64,000 nt of DNA, taken from assembly GCF_002000085.1 (NCBI RefSeq), contig NZ_MUZU01000013.1:1-64000 (forward strand). Direction: 5' to 3'. The notes beneath the pieces are model-generated. The model did no database searches and was not told the DNA's origin. It saw only the letters and a program-made list of their open reading frames with translations. This document shows, one piece after another, positions 43,584 to 53,238 of the stretch. The DNA comes from Pseudocolwellia agarivorans (GTDB taxonomy: Bacteria > Pseudomonadota > Gammaproteobacteria > Enterobacterales > Alteromonadaceae). Numbering within the stretch: position 1 is the first letter of the stretch; every line of letters starts with the position of its first letter. The position numbers and the translations under genes are program-made.

Positions 43584-43688
43584 ATGTTTGGAAATATGTT
43601 TTTTGTTATTTGTTTTGGTCCTGCAATGATCTTTTTTATAAGTGCAGGGCTGATGTATACGTTTAATAAGGTGATTGGCTTACGTTAA
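43584..43688 (+). CDS. 34-residue membrane peptide in the psp operon
   Basis: A complete small ORF with ATG at 43584, preceded by AAGGAAG seven bases upstream. It has one hydrophobic helix (FFVICFGPAMIFFISAGLMY) and a short basic end (FNKVIGLR). It sits exactly where pspB (about 74 residues, one helix plus a coiled coil) lies in the enterobacterial operon, but lacks the cytoplasmic part. It may be a shortened PspB, a PspC partner, or unrelated. Too short for most gene finders. Confidence 0.65.
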   Translation: MFGNMFFVICFGPAMIFFISAGLMYTFNKVIGLR

Positions 43689-43708
43689 GTGGCCTGTAGG
43701 AGATAATA

Positions 43709-43918
43709 ATGAAATACGAACAAGAATATTTAATTAAAAGAACTCTTTATAAAGATAACGTACATAAAAAATTGTCAGGTGTGTGTGGTGGTTTAGCAAG
43801 ATACTATGGTTTGCCTCGCTTTGGTGTGCGGTTAGCCGCGGTTGTTTCTATGTTTGTTTTTCCTGTGGTAGTGGGTGTTGCTTATGTTGTAGCGGCGTTA
43901 CTTATTCCTAATCGTTAA
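43709..43918 (+). CDS. pspC: PspC-domain protein
   Basis: 69 residues. The PspC domain is clear: LYKDNVHKKLSGVCGGLARYYGLPRFGVRL followed by one hydrophobic helix and ALLIPNR. In E. coli PspC with PspB senses envelope stress and releases PspF from PspA. This form is shorter than the 119-residue E. coli PspC because the C-terminal periplasmic part is missing. It lies 20 bp after the 34-residue peptide gene. Confidence 0.9.
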   Translation: MKYEQEYLIKRTLYKDNVHKKLSGVCGGLARYYGLPRFGVRLAAVVSMFVFPVVVGVAYVVAALLIPNR

Positions 43919-43965
43919 GCTATTAATCGTTAAGTTATGCTTTTATTTAAATTAGGGAGTTTGTT

Positions 43966-44313
43966 ATGTCTTTTTTAAAATCACTATTATTAGCCATTGT
44001 TGCCACGGTATTCTTAACTTATGTATTGGGTACGAGTTTTGTAGAGTTGCTCGATGTAGATATTTATATGCACGATAAATTAATAGAACCTATACAAGCC
44101 ATAAGTGTATCTGCATTAGTTATTGTTTTATTAGTTGTAGCAGCTTTAGCTATTATTTTGAGTGTTTTTGGAACCATTATATTTATTGTTTTATTAGGGG
44201 TAGGTGCTGCTGTAATGTTTATGGTGGGTGTGTTTTGGCCTATTTTATTGGTTGCATTTGTGGTTTGGTTAATGGCAAGAGACAACAAAGGTGATAGAGA
44301 AGTACATTCTTAA
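43966..44313 (+). CDS. Membrane protein of the psp operon
   Basis: 115 residues with three hydrophobic segments (about 5-25, 45-70 and 75-105) and a charged end RDNKGDREVHS. No firm family. By place it is the last gene of the psp operon and likely works at the stressed membrane with PspA and PspC. AGGGAG ribosome site; terminator follows. Confidence 0.65.
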   Translation: MSFLKSLLLAIVATVFLTYVLGTSFVELLDVDIYMHDKLIEPIQAISVSALVIVLLVVAALAIILSVFGTIIFIVLLGVGAAVMFMVGVFWPILLVAFVVWLMARDNKGDREVHS

Positions 44314-44328
44314 TGTGAGTGGAGATAA

Positions 44329-44357
44329 GCCATATCATTTAATATGGCCTTTCTTTT
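44329..44357 (+). terminator. Terminator of the psp operon
   Basis: GCCATAT (44329-44335) pairs with ATATGGC (44342-44348) around a six-base loop. CTTTCTTTTT follows. Confidence 0.8.
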
Positions 44358-44379
44358 TAGTGTTTTAAATAAAGGACTA

Positions 44380-45108
44380 TTACTTAAAAAATTGTGACAG
44401 TATGTTCTTACAATCTTCACTTTTCATAAGTCGTTTAAATTCATCACCTTCTTCTATTATTGCGTTTTCTAATGAAGAATGTTCTTTTTTGATGAGTCTT
44501 TTACTGGTTAAAACCGCATCGGTAGGTAAGGCTGAAATAGTATGTGCAGCTTCTTGAGCTAAAGAAAGTAATGCTTGTGGCTCACATACTTCATTAATTA
44601 ATCCGTAATTATGAGCTTGCTCGGCGTTAAATGTTTTACCTAAAACCAGTAATTCAAATGCACGTACATGACCAATCTTAGCTGGAAGTAATGAACTTGA
44701 ACCCGCTTCAGGGCATAAACCTAATTGGGTGAAAGGGAGCTTAAATTTACTATTGTGGGCTGCAAATACCATGTCGCAATGTAGTAATAAGGTTGTACCA
44801 ATACCTACGGCATGACCTGCTACAGCAGCAATTAAAGGTTTGTTCAATGCGTTTAAAGCCGCTATAAAATCAAGGGCAGCAAAATCCTCGGGGTGTTGTA
44901 AAAAGTCTTGTAAATCGTTGCCAGCGCAAAAACAGTTTTCATCTCCTTGTATTACTACGCAATGAATATTCTTTGTTGTGTTTGCATGAGATAACGCAGA
45001 AGCAAGTTGGCGATACATGTTGGAGGTTAATGCATTTTTTTTATCGAAACGATTCATTGTAATAGTTAAAATATTACGGTTTTCGCTCGTTATAATTAAG
45101 TTATCCAT
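44380..45108 (-). CDS. Enoyl-CoA hydratase/isomerase family protein
   Basis: 242-residue crotonase-fold enzyme. The oxyanion-hole segments are CFCAGNDLQDF and AVAGHAVGIGTTLLLHCD. Glu in QLGLCPEAGSSSLLP occupies the second catalytic position. The first catalytic Glu of true hydratases (near GHAVG) is not evident, so an isomerase role is as likely as hydration. Single gene on the minus strand, divergent from the DUF2333 gene. Confidence 0.85.
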   Translation of the reverse strand: MDNLIITSENRNILTITMNRFDKKNALTSNMYRQLASALSHANTTKNIHCVVIQGDENCFCAGNDLQDFLQHPEDFAALDFIAALNALNKPLIAAVAGHAVGIGTTLLLHCDMVFAAHNSKFKLPFTQLGLCPEAGSSSLLPAKIGHVRAFELLVLGKTFNAEQAHNYGLINEVCEPQALLSLAQEAAHTISALPTDAVLTSKRLIKKEHSSLENAIIEEGDEFKRLMKSEDCKNILSQFFK

Positions 45109-45166
45109 TTTGTTCTAGCTTAGTAAAAATTAGAGTACAATAACCTTAGTATTTTATATGGAAAAT

Positions 45167-45242
45167 GTATACCTGAAATACAGAGGTGTATATTCAATAA
45201 TCATTATTTAACCAATGTATACTCTATTTTTAGTGGTATACC
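45167..45242. promoter_or_regulatory. Cluster of GTATAC-type motifs in a divergent promoter region
   Basis: Within 76 bp are GTATAC (45167-45172), GTGTATA (45187-45193), GTATAC (45217-45222) and the palindrome GGTATACC (45235-45242). Such repetition between divergent genes suggests a regulator binding array. No regulator is identified. Confidence 0.35.
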
Positions 45243-45275
45243 GTTATGATTCATCACCAGTATCAGGAGCTGTTC

Positions 45276-46268
45276 ATGATAACCAAGTTTTCTAGCAAAA
45301 CGTTTATAGCGTTGTTTTTAGGTGTTGCTTTCGTTTTATATTTATTAGGTGTGTACTGGAGTTTTGAACCAGATACTTTCGACATTAAAGAAGAAGTAAC
45401 CAAAGCCGCTAAAGCGGAAAATGTTGCTCCTGTTGTAGGTTATACAACCACAACAGCGTTAATTAAAGTAACAGAAACTTTATTAACAAAGCCTGGTGGT
45501 TACTTATCAAACGATGCGCTTCCTCCTTCGGTATTTTTAGATAATATTCCTTCATGGGAATTTGGTGCATTAGAAATGGTGCGCGATATGGCGTTAGTTA
45601 TGCGCCAAGAATTTAGTCGCTCTCAATCTCAATCTATTGAAAACGAATATTTGAAAGTTGCCCAACCACAATTTAATATAGACAGTAAAAGCTGGGCTAT
45701 GCCAAGTGCTGAAAGTGAGTACGGTAAAGCATTAGTTGAGTTGTATAAGTATCGTACTGCGTTAACTGAAGTCAATAGTCAATCAGCTCAATTCTATGCA
45801 AGAGCAGACAACTTAAGAGATTGGATCAGCGAAGTGACAAAACGCTTAGGGAGTTATTCACAACGCTTAAGTGCAAGTGTTGGTCGTGAGCAATTTAATG
45901 TTGACCTAGCTGGCGATAATGTTGCTCAGCAATCGACTTATTCAGATGCTAATGTTGAATTAAGAACCAGTTGGTGGAAAATTGATAATGAATTTTACGA
46001 AGCTCGAGGCGCGTGTTGGGCGCTACTTCACTTTCTAAAAGCAGTAGAAATTGACTTTAATGATGTGCTAGAAAAGAAAAATGCTCGTGTTAGTTTACAA
46101 CAAATAATAAGAGAATTAGAGGCTAGCCAAGAAGCTATTTGGAGCCCTATGGTATTAAACGGTAGCGGCTTTGGTGTGTTAGCTAATCACTCATTAGTTA
46201 TGGCTAACTACATTTCTCGAGCGAATGCTGCACTCATTGATTTAAACGATTTATTAAGCCAAGGATAA
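45276..46268 (+). CDS. DUF2333 family membrane-anchored protein
   Basis: A 330-residue protein with one N-terminal membrane helix (FIALFLGVAFVLYLLGVYW) and a large periplasmic helical domain. It matches the DUF2333 family of marine gammaproteobacteria by the stretches TKPGGYLSNDALPPSVFLDNIPSWEFGALEMVRD and WWKIDNEFYEARG. I chose the ATG at 45276, which has AGGAG six bases before it, over an in-frame ATG at 45246. Function unknown. It is followed after 11 bp by an outer-membrane barrel gene, perhaps one envelope unit. Confidence 0.85.
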   Translation: MITKFSSKTFIALFLGVAFVLYLLGVYWSFEPDTFDIKEEVTKAAKAENVAPVVGYTTTTALIKVTETLLTKPGGYLSNDALPPSVFLDNIPSWEFGALEMVRDMALVMRQEFSRSQSQSIENEYLKVAQPQFNIDSKSWAMPSAESEYGKALVELYKYRTALTEVNSQSAQFYARADNLRDWISEVTKRLGSYSQRLSASVGREQFNVDLAGDNVAQQSTYSDANVELRTSWWKIDNEFYEARGACWALLHFLKAVEIDFNDVLEKKNARVSLQQIIRELEASQEAIWSPMVLNGSGFGVLANHSLVMANYISRANAALIDLNDLLSQG

Positions 46269-46279
46269 TAAGGGATAAC

Positions 46280-47020
46280 ATGAAAAAAATACTTTTAGCG
46301 ACAGCTATTTCTGCTGTGCTATCAACGTCAGCTCAAGCAGATACATTATTAGGTTTATACGTTGGTGGGCAAATTTGGGCAACCGAAGCATCAGGTACTT
46401 TTGGTGATAATGATAATAGCCAAGCAGATTTTAATTTAGCTGATCAAGAACAAGGCAGTTTTTATGCTGCTTTTGAACATCCATTACCACTTATACCCAA
46501 TATTAAAATAGCTCGTACAACCCTTGATACTGATGGTGCTACAACATTATCTAACTTTGAGTTTCAAGATGTAAATTATAATGGCGAAGTAAGTACTACG
46601 TTTGATTTAACCTATACAGATTACACGCTATATTATGAAATATTTGATAATGATTTAATCTCTATTGATTTTGGTTTAACTGGCCGCGACTTTGATACAG
46701 ATATTGTATTAAGCCAAGGTTCAAGTTCATCTAGGTTAGGTGCGTCAGGTATTGTTCCAATGCTTTATGCATACACTAATGTTGGTTTACCATGGACGGG
46801 ATTTAACGTGTTTGGTGAAGGTAACTTTTTGTCTTTTGATGACAACTCTCTTTACGACTTTCAAGTCGGTATAAGCTATGAGTTGATAGAAAACTTAGCT
46901 GTAGATGTAAACTTAACTTTAGGTTACCGAGCGGTTCAACTTGAAATAGAAGATTTAGACGATTTACATTCAGCGCTTGATTTTAAAGGTGTATTTGCTG
47001 GTGCAGTGATACATTTCTAA
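46280..47020 (+). CDS. Outer-membrane beta-barrel protein, TIGR04219-like
   Basis: 246 residues. It has a signal peptide (MKKILLATAISAVLSTSAQA) followed by alternating beta strands and ends in the outer-membrane signature GVFAGAVIHF with C-terminal Phe. The start LLGLYVGGQIWATEASG and the PLPLIPNIKIARTTLD block match the TIGR04219 outer-membrane family. It probably depends on the BAM machinery for insertion. Substrate or role unknown. Terminator follows. Confidence 0.85.
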   Translation: MKKILLATAISAVLSTSAQADTLLGLYVGGQIWATEASGTFGDNDNSQADFNLADQEQGSFYAAFEHPLPLIPNIKIARTTLDTDGATTLSNFEFQDVNYNGEVSTTFDLTYTDYTLYYEIFDNDLISIDFGLTGRDFDTDIVLSQGSSSSRLGASGIVPMLYAYTNVGLPWTGFNVFGEGNFLSFDDNSLYDFQVGISYELIENLAVDVNLTLGYRAVQLEIEDLDDLHSALDFKGVFAGAVIHF

Positions 47021-47040
47021 TAATAACTACTAATAAATAT

Positions 47041-47075
47041 AAAAAACGGGCTGGATAATATTCAGCCCGTTTTTG
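47041..47075 (+). terminator. Terminator after the outer-membrane barrel gene
   Basis: CGGGCTG (47047-47053) pairs with CAGCCCG (47063-47069), flanked by A and T runs. It can work for both the barrel gene and the convergent hslO. Confidence 0.92.
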
Positions 47076-47091
47076 TTTTAATAAATGCAAA

Positions 47092-47961
47092 TTAATGACT
47101 TTGTTGCTCATCACTTAAAAACAAGGCTAATTTTTTTTCGTCAAAATCGTAAGTGGTTCGGCAGTAATCACAGGTCATCGATACTTTGCCTTGTTCTTCA
47201 ATAATACTTTTAAGCTCTACTGGTTCTACTTGAGCAATAGCATTTAAGCATTTTTCTTCTGAGCAAGTGCACTTATATGTAACCGCTTGTGGTTCGAATA
47301 ACCTTACATTTTCTTGATGATATAAACGATACAATAAATCTTCAGCCTTGAGTGTAAAAATTTCTTCAGACTTAATCGTATTGGTTAGCTGGCATAAATG
47401 TTCGAAATCAGCTAATTGATTTTCTTTGGTGTCAGCATCAGGTAGTAGTTGAACTAAGCTACCAGCAACTTGTTTATTGGCTTCGTCGATAAATAACCAA
47501 ATTTTTGTTGGTATTTGTTCAGACACTTCAAAATAATGAGCTAAACACTCCGCTAAAGTATCTTTTTCTAAAGCAACCACACCTTGATAAGGTTCACCAT
47601 CAGTAGGGCGAATGGTAATTACCATCGTACCTTTACCAATAAGTTCTTTTAGGCCTGATCCTGTAGCGTCGTCGAATGAACGAGCAATTGCACGCATTTC
47701 TTGCTCGTGGTTACCATTTACGGCTAAATAGCCAACAGGGCCATCACCTTGCAATTGAACGGCAATTTCACCATCAAATTTCAAAGTAGCGGTTAGTAAA
47801 CAAGTTGCAGCTACAAGCTCTCCTAATAACTCACTTACACCTTTTGGGTAGTCGTGGAGGGCAACAATGTCTTGATATGTTTTACTTAGTTGCACAAGTT
47901 CACCACGAACATGCATGTCATCAAATAAGTAACGATTTAGAACGTCTGCATTTATGGGCAT
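47092..47961 (-). CDS. hslO: Redox-activated chaperone Hsp33
   Basis: A 289-residue holdase switched on by oxidation. The zinc/redox switch at the C-terminus has four cysteines, CTC... and CDYC (TCSEEKCLNAI also carries a Cys), that release zinc and form disulphides. The N-terminal domain holds VQLQGDGPVGYLAVNG. It follows hslR by 3 bp on the same strand as in many gammaproteobacteria, forming an hslR-hslO pair. Confidence 0.95.
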   Translation of the reverse strand: MPINADVLNRYLFDDMHVRGELVQLSKTYQDIVALHDYPKGVSELLGELVAATCLLTATLKFDGEIAVQLQGDGPVGYLAVNGNHEQEMRAIARSFDDATGSGLKELIGKGTMVITIRPTDGEPYQGVVALEKDTLAECLAHYFEVSEQIPTKIWLFIDEANKQVAGSLVQLLPDADTKENQLADFEHLCQLTNTIKSEEIFTLKAEDLLYRLYHQENVRLFEPQAVTYKCTCSEEKCLNAIAQVEPVELKSIIEEQGKVSMTCDYCRTTYDFDEKKLALFLSDEQQSH

Positions 47962-47964
47962 TGC

Positions 47965-48372
47965 TTATATCCTCTCTTTAAATTCTCTTAATTTACGTCG
48001 CTGCTTTTTATCTGGCTTGGTGTCACTGGCAGGGTTTAATAAAATGCCTTGCTGGCGAGCTAAGCTGTTTTTTGCTCTTACTTCTATACTTTCTTCAGTT
48101 TCTTTATAGAGAGTTTGAGCAAAAGTCGCATCTCTTCTTGTTTCTGCAATAGCGATAACGAGTACTTCTTTTTCTTCATGGCCTTGTCTTACTCTAATTA
48201 CATCGTCAATATTTACGGCTTTACTCGATTTTGTTCTTTGATTGTTATAAAAAACTTTACCGCCATCAATCATTTGTTTAGCTATTGCTCGTGTTTTGTA
48301 AAATCGGGCGGCCCAAAGCCATTTATCTAATCGAGCGGATAAATTTTCTTGTGATTTATTATTTTTATTCAT
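47965..48372 (-). CDS. hslR: Heat-shock protein 15 (ribosome-associated)
   Basis: A 135-residue S4-domain RNA-binding protein that returns stalled 50S subunits carrying nascent chains to the pool. RLDKWLWAARFYKTRAIAKQMIDGGKVFYN is the S4 motif, and the C-terminus is strongly basic (KPDKKQRRKLREFKERI). The ATG at 48372 matches the family's length; an in-frame TTG at 48405 is less likely. First gene of the hslR-hslO pair, divergent from the gsp operon. Confidence 0.94.
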   Translation of the reverse strand: MNKNNKSQENLSARLDKWLWAARFYKTRAIAKQMIDGGKVFYNNQRTKSSKAVNIDDVIRVRQGHEEKEVLVIAIAETRRDATFAQTLYKETEESIEVRAKNSLARQQGILLNPASDTKPDKKQRRKLREFKERI

Positions 48373-48573
48373 AATAATATAGACCCCTGTTTTTAATGCG
48401 CGCAAGGTATCATAACGTTAATTTTTTCGCTACTTTTTGCTTGCTAAATCATCTTTCGACTTATTTTAGTCATAAATAATCGTTACAATCTGTGTAGATG
48501 GCTTGTTGGAAGTCCTTTGCTCACGTATTATCGTGAACATGCTAATTGAAGTTACCCATAACGTAAAAATATA

Positions 48574-49533
48574 ATGCAGTTATCTCGTCAGTTTTCCGCT
48601 ATTGCAGAAACACTATTAAAGCTACCTCACGCTAAAATAGCTAAGCTTATTAGTTTAGTGTTATTCATTTATATTGCCTATTTATTAGCTAAAATTACGT
48701 GGTTGTTTCTCGATGAAACTCCTCAGTACAATCAAAATATTAGTAACGGAAGTGTCATACAAAGCAAGTCGACTACGCAAAATATAAGCTTGTCAGGTAT
48801 TTATTCACTTAATTTATTTGGTCTTTATAATGAATCAAACGTTGTTGAAGAAATAGACGAAATTGAAGATGCCCCCGAAACTAATTTAAACCTTACTCTT
48901 ACAGGTGTTGTTGCAAGTAATGAGGATGATAGATCTGCGGCAATTATTCAAAATAATGGTGCTCAAGAAATTTATGCTATTGATGAAACCATAAACGGTA
49001 CACGAGCCGTTTTAAAGAATGTATATAACGATAGAGTTCACATTAGGCATTCAGGTCGATTAGAAACATTAATGCTGGATGGTTTCGACTATAACGAATC
49101 AAAAAATCAAATAAAAGTAGCCCAAAGAAAAGAAAAAGCGAATATTAGTGGTCCTATACTACAAAGCAATACACCTAAGCGTGTAGATCAACGTAATAAC
49201 AATGAATTAACTAAGCAAGCACAAGCATTAAGAGATGATATTAGTGCAGATCCAGGAAAAATAACCGATTACTTAAAGATTGGTCCTAAGCGAGTTAATG
49301 GACAAATTGTGGGGTATCAGTTAATGCCTGGAAAAAATCCTGACTTTTTTAAGTCTTCGGGATTAAAAAGTGGTGATGTTGCTATACAAATGAATGGTTA
49401 CGACTTAAGTCAACCTTCTGAAGCCGCCCAAGCGCTAAGAGCATTAAAACAAGAACGAGAAGTATCGCTTCTAGTTAATAGAAACGATGACATAACAGAA
49501 ATTCTGTTCAGTATTGATAATAGTATTGACTAA
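48574..49533 (+). CDS. gspC: Type II secretion protein GspC
   Basis: A 319-residue bitopic inner-membrane protein that links the inner platform to the secretin. One membrane helix (about residues 25-45), a homology region (SLSGIYSLNLFGLY... LTLTGVVASNEDDRSAAII) that binds GspD, and a C-terminal PDZ domain (about 220-315, YQLMPGKNPDFFKSSGLKSGD) are visible. It is the first gene of gspC-N. The leader is short and shares a 200-bp region with hslR. Confidence 0.95.
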   Translation: MQLSRQFSAIAETLLKLPHAKIAKLISLVLFIYIAYLLAKITWLFLDETPQYNQNISNGSVIQSKSTTQNISLSGIYSLNLFGLYNESNVVEEIDEIEDAPETNLNLTLTGVVASNEDDRSAAIIQNNGAQEIYAIDETINGTRAVLKNVYNDRVHIRHSGRLETLMLDGFDYNESKNQIKVAQRKEKANISGPILQSNTPKRVDQRNNNELTKQAQALRDDISADPGKITDYLKIGPKRVNGQIVGYQLMPGKNPDFFKSSGLKSGDVAIQMNGYDLSQPSEAAQALRALKQEREVSLLVNRNDDITEILFSIDNSID

Positions 49534-49577
49534 TAGTATTAATGGACGATATATAAATGACAAATGAGGTATTTTTC

Positions 49578-51695
49578 ATGCGCAAGACTTCTACTGCGCC
49601 TTGGTATAAAAGAGTTATCACTTTATTCACTACTGCTATTTTACTCAATATTTTATTATTTTGCTCCCATGTACAAGCTGCGAAATATTCTCCAAACTTT
49701 AAAAATACTGAAATTATAGAGTTTATTAATATTGTTGGGAAAAATCTCAATAAAACAATGGTGGTTGATCCTAACGTACGAGGAAAAGTTAACTTACGTA
49801 GTTACGATTCGTTAACAGAAGAACAATATTACCAAGTATTTTTGAATGTTTTAGAAGTGTATGGTTTTTCAGCGGTAAAAATGGAAAACAACATCATTAA
49901 AATTATTCGCAATAAAGATGCTAAAACAGCGTCAATTCCGGTTGTTGGGAATGAGAATCCCGGCATTGGTGACGAAATGGTAACCCGTGTTGTTGAAGTT
50001 AAAAATGTAACTGTGCGTGAGTTAGTGCCCTTGTTACGCCAACTATCTGATCAGTCAGGTGGTGGCAACGTAGTTAATTACGACCCTGCCAATGTCATTT
50101 TGTTAACAGGTACAGCCGCTACGGTAAATCGTTTAGTACAAGTTATTGAACGTGTTGATAAAGCCGGCGATCAAGATGTACAAATTATTAAACTTCAATA
50201 TGCTTCAGCGGGTGAAATGGTTCGTATTATTGAAGCAATGAATAAAAGCGAACAAGGTAAGCCGGGTACTCCTACTTTTTTAATTCCTAAAATTGTTGCT
50301 GACGATAGAACCAATAGTGTCATTGTTAGCGGTGAGTCCCAAGCACGTAAACGTATTGCAAAACTGATATCTCGTTTAGACAGCGAACTTGAATCGAACG
50401 GAAACACCCGTGTTTATTACTTGAAATATGCTAAAGCCGAAGACTTAGTTAAGGTGCTTCAGGGAGTTAGTAAATCAATTGAATCAGAAAATAAAACAAC
50501 GACTAAAACAGCATCTCGTGGAAGCCAAACTCGCGAAGTAAGCATTGATGCGCATGATGATACTAACACGCTTGTTATTACCGCAGAACCTGACATGCTT
50601 CGTTCGCTAGAAGCGGTTATTCGCCAACTAGATATACGCAGAGCACAAGTGCATGTTGAAGCGATTATTGTTGAAGTATATGAATCCGATGGTATTAACT
50701 TAGGAATACAATGGTTTTCACCGAAAGCAGGTTTTACACAATTTAATAATGGACCTGCGCCTTTAGGACAAATTGCCGCTGGTGTTGAGGCCGCTAGAGA
50801 CACTCCTGGTGCAATTATCCCAGCAGTATTGAACGATAATGGTGAGGTAAGAACTCCATCAACAACTCAACCAGATGTTAAGGGTGATTATAGTGTTCTT
50901 GGCCAAGTGCTCGGTTCAGCAAGTGGGCTAGTTACAGGTATTTTAAGAGGTGATATTGGTGCCGTTTTACAAGCGGTTAGTTCTGATACCAATTCAAATA
51001 TATTATCAACACCAAGCATTACTACGTTAGATAACGAAGAGGCTTACTTTCTAGTAGGTCAAGAGATTCCAATTATTACCGGTTCTGCAACAGGTAGTAA
51101 TAATGCGAATCCGTTCCAAACCGTTGATCGTCAAGAAGTGGGTATAAAACTTAAAGTAACGCCACAAGTAAATGAAGGTAATGCAGTACAACTTACTATA
51201 GAGCAAGAAGTGTCATCAGTAAGTGGTGCAACAGGTGTCGATATTGCGATTAATAAACGTGAAATTAAAACCACCATAATGGCAGATAGTGGCAGCACGA
51301 TAGTGTTAGGTGGTTTAATTGATGAAGACGTTCAAGAAAGCGAACAAAAAGTACCACTACTAGGTGATATTCCTATTTTGGGAAGTTTATTCAAATCAAC
51401 CACTAATACTAAGCGTAAGCGCAACCTAATGGTATTTTTAAAGGCGTCGATTATTCGTGATGGCGAAACTATGAATAATATTAGTAAAGACAAATATAAC
51501 TTTATTCGTGCTGATGAAATACGTAAACAAGAAGAAGGTTTAGAGCTAATGGATGACTCTAAATTACCTTTATTACCAAAATGGAACGATAAGCTTGTAT
51601 TACCTCCTTCTTTTGATGAATACATGAATAACAAAGAAGAAGTTGGGCCTCTCGACATCATCAATACATCTAATATTGAACAAGAACAACCGTAA
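49578..51695 (+). CDS. gspD: Type II secretion secretin GspD
   Basis: A 705-residue outer-membrane channel. Signal peptide ending HVQA, then the N0 domain ([20 protein letters not shown]), N1-N3 repeats, and the secretin domain with the [18 protein letters not shown] signature. A C-terminal tail of about 60 residues may be the S domain for a pilotin. The ATG at 49578 follows a GAGG site; the in-frame ATG at 49557 would add seven residues. It starts 44 bp after gspC. Confidence 0.96.
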   Translation: MRKTSTAPWYKRVITLFTTAILLNILLFCSHVQAAKYSPNFKNTEIIEFINIVGKNLNKTMVVDPNVRGKVNLRSYDSLTEEQYYQVFLNVLEVYGFSAVKMENNIIKIIRNKDAKTASIPVVGNENPGIGDEMVTRVVEVKNVTVRELVPLLRQLSDQSGGGNVVNYDPANVILLTGTAATVNRLVQVIERVDKAGDQDVQIIKLQYASAGEMVRIIEAMNKSEQGKPGTPTFLIPKIVADDRTNSVIVSGESQARKRIAKLISRLDSELESNGNTRVYYLKYAKAEDLVKVLQGVSKSIESENKTTTKTASRGSQTREVSIDAHDDTNTLVITAEPDMLRSLEAVIRQLDIRRAQVHVEAIIVEVYESDGINLGIQWFSPKAGFTQFNNGPAPLGQIAAGVEAARDTPGAIIPAVLNDNGEVRTPSTTQPDVKGDYSVLGQVLGSASGLVTGILRGDIGAVLQAVSSDTNSNILSTPSITTLDNEEAYFLVGQEIPIITGSATGSNNANPFQTVDRQEVGIKLKVTPQVNEGNAVQLTIEQEVSSVSGATGVDIAINKREIKTTIMADSGSTIVLGGLIDEDVQESEQKVPLLGDIPILGSLFKSTTNTKRKRNLMVFLKASIIRDGETMNNISKDKYNFIRADEIRKQEEGLELMDDSKLPLLPKWNDKLVLPPSFDEYMNNKEEVGPLDIINTSNIEQEQP

Positions 51696-53224
51696 TGAGT
51701 GAACTTGATACACAAGCTGCATTAATTGCAGATGAGGTTGACGTTGAACATATTCTTGAACAGCACCAACTTCCGTTTGGCTTTGCTAAACGTCATAGCG
51801 TACTTATTTCTCAAAAAGAAAAAGGCTATGTTTTACATTGTTTAGAAGATGTTGATACCGACATTTTATTAGAAGTGCGTCGAGTACTTAAAGCACCTTT
51901 TAGTATTCAAGTGGAAAGCCCTGAACAGTTTGAACTAGCATTAACGGTTGCATACCAAAGAGATTCATCTGAAGCCAAACAGATGATGGAAGATATAGGT
52001 AATGAAGTTAACTTATATTCACTTGCTGATGAAATGACTGAAAGTGAAGATCTACTTGAAAATGAAGATGATGCGCCAATCATTAAGCTGATCAACGCTA
52101 TGCTAAGTGAAGCGATCAAAGAAAGCGCCTCTGATATTCATATCGAAACGTTTGAAACCGCCTTATTAATACGCTTTCGAGTGGATGGCGTTTTACGTGA
52201 AGTATTGAAACCTAATAAAAAACTCGCTTCCTTGTTGGTTTCTCGTATTAAGGTTATGGCGAAACTTGATATCGCTGAAAAACGTATTCCGCAAGATGGC
52301 CGTATTTCCTTAAGAATTGGCGGGCGTGCGGTTGATGTACGTGTATCTACTATGCCTACCGGACATGGCGAACGTGTTGTTTTACGTTTGTTGGATAAGA
52401 ATGCAGCTCGCTTAAACTTAAAAGACTTAGGCATGGCAGAAGATACACGTGATAGTTTCTCAAAAATAATTGAAAAACCACACGGTATTATCTTAGTGAC
52501 AGGCCCTACAGGGTCAGGTAAAAGTACCACGCTTTATGCGGGTTTATCACAAATTGATAGTAAAGAACGCAATATATTAACGGTTGAAGATCCTATTGAG
52601 TTTGCTATCGAAGGCATAGGTCAAACACAAGTAAATACCAAAGTAGACATGACTTTTGCTCGTGGTTTACGTGCTATTTTAAGACAAGATCCTGACGTAG
52701 TTATGGTAGGTGAGATTCGTGATTTAGAAACCGCTCAAATATCAGTACAAGCAAGTTTAACTGGTCACCTTGTTTTATCTACGTTGCATACAAATACCGC
52801 TGCTGGTGCTGTAACTCGTATGGAAGATATGGGCGTTGAGCCTTTCCTTTTATCATCGAGTTTACTTGGTGTACTTGCTCAACGTTTAGTTCGAACTTTA
52901 TGCCCACATTGTCGTGAAAGTCACTTACCTGACCACGAAGAACAAAAATTACTTGATCTACCCGATAACAATACACAACCTATTTATAGAGCTAAAGGGT
53001 GCGCAGAATGTAACTTCAAAGGCTATAAAGGTCGAACAGGTATACATGAATTGCTCTACGTAGACGATACCGTAAGAGAACTTATTCATAATGGCCAAGG
53101 AGAGCAGGCTATTGAGAAATTTATCCGTAAAAGTACTCGAAGCATAAGACGTGATGGCTTTAATAAGGTGATGCTAGGCATAACAACACTCGAAGAAGTT
53201 TTACGTGTTACAAGAGAAGGGTAA
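51695..53224 (+). CDS. gspE: Type II secretion ATPase GspE
   Basis: A 509-residue cytoplasmic ATPase that powers pseudopilus assembly. An N-terminal GspL-binding domain is followed by the RecA-like core with Walker [14 protein letters not shown], the Asp box and Walker [14 protein letters not shown], and His box. The zinc module has CPHCRE and [14 protein letters not shown]. Its ATG overlaps the gspD stop by one base. Confidence 0.97.
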   Translation: MSELDTQAALIADEVDVEHILEQHQLPFGFAKRHSVLISQKEKGYVLHCLEDVDTDILLEVRRVLKAPFSIQVESPEQFELALTVAYQRDSSEAKQMMEDIGNEVNLYSLADEMTESEDLLENEDDAPIIKLINAMLSEAIKESASDIHIETFETALLIRFRVDGVLREVLKPNKKLASLLVSRIKVMAKLDIAEKRIPQDGRISLRIGGRAVDVRVSTMPTGHGERVVLRLLDKNAARLNLKDLGMAEDTRDSFSKIIEKPHGIILVTGPTGSGKSTTLYAGLSQIDSKERNILTVEDPIEFAIEGIGQTQVNTKVDMTFARGLRAILRQDPDVVMVGEIRDLETAQISVQASLTGHLVLSTLHTNTAAGAVTRMEDMGVEPFLLSSSLLGVLAQRLVRTLCPHCRESHLPDHEEQKLLDLPDNNTQPIYRAKGCAECNFKGYKGRTGIHELLYVDDTVRELIHNGQGEQAIEKFIRKSTRSIRRDGFNKVMLGITTLEEVLRVTREG

Positions 53225-53238
53225 GGTAAATATAGTAT

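Noticed and set aside
50459-50803. 114-codon ORF antisense to gspD
   Set aside because: Shadow frame: the sense frame encodes conserved secretin sequence.
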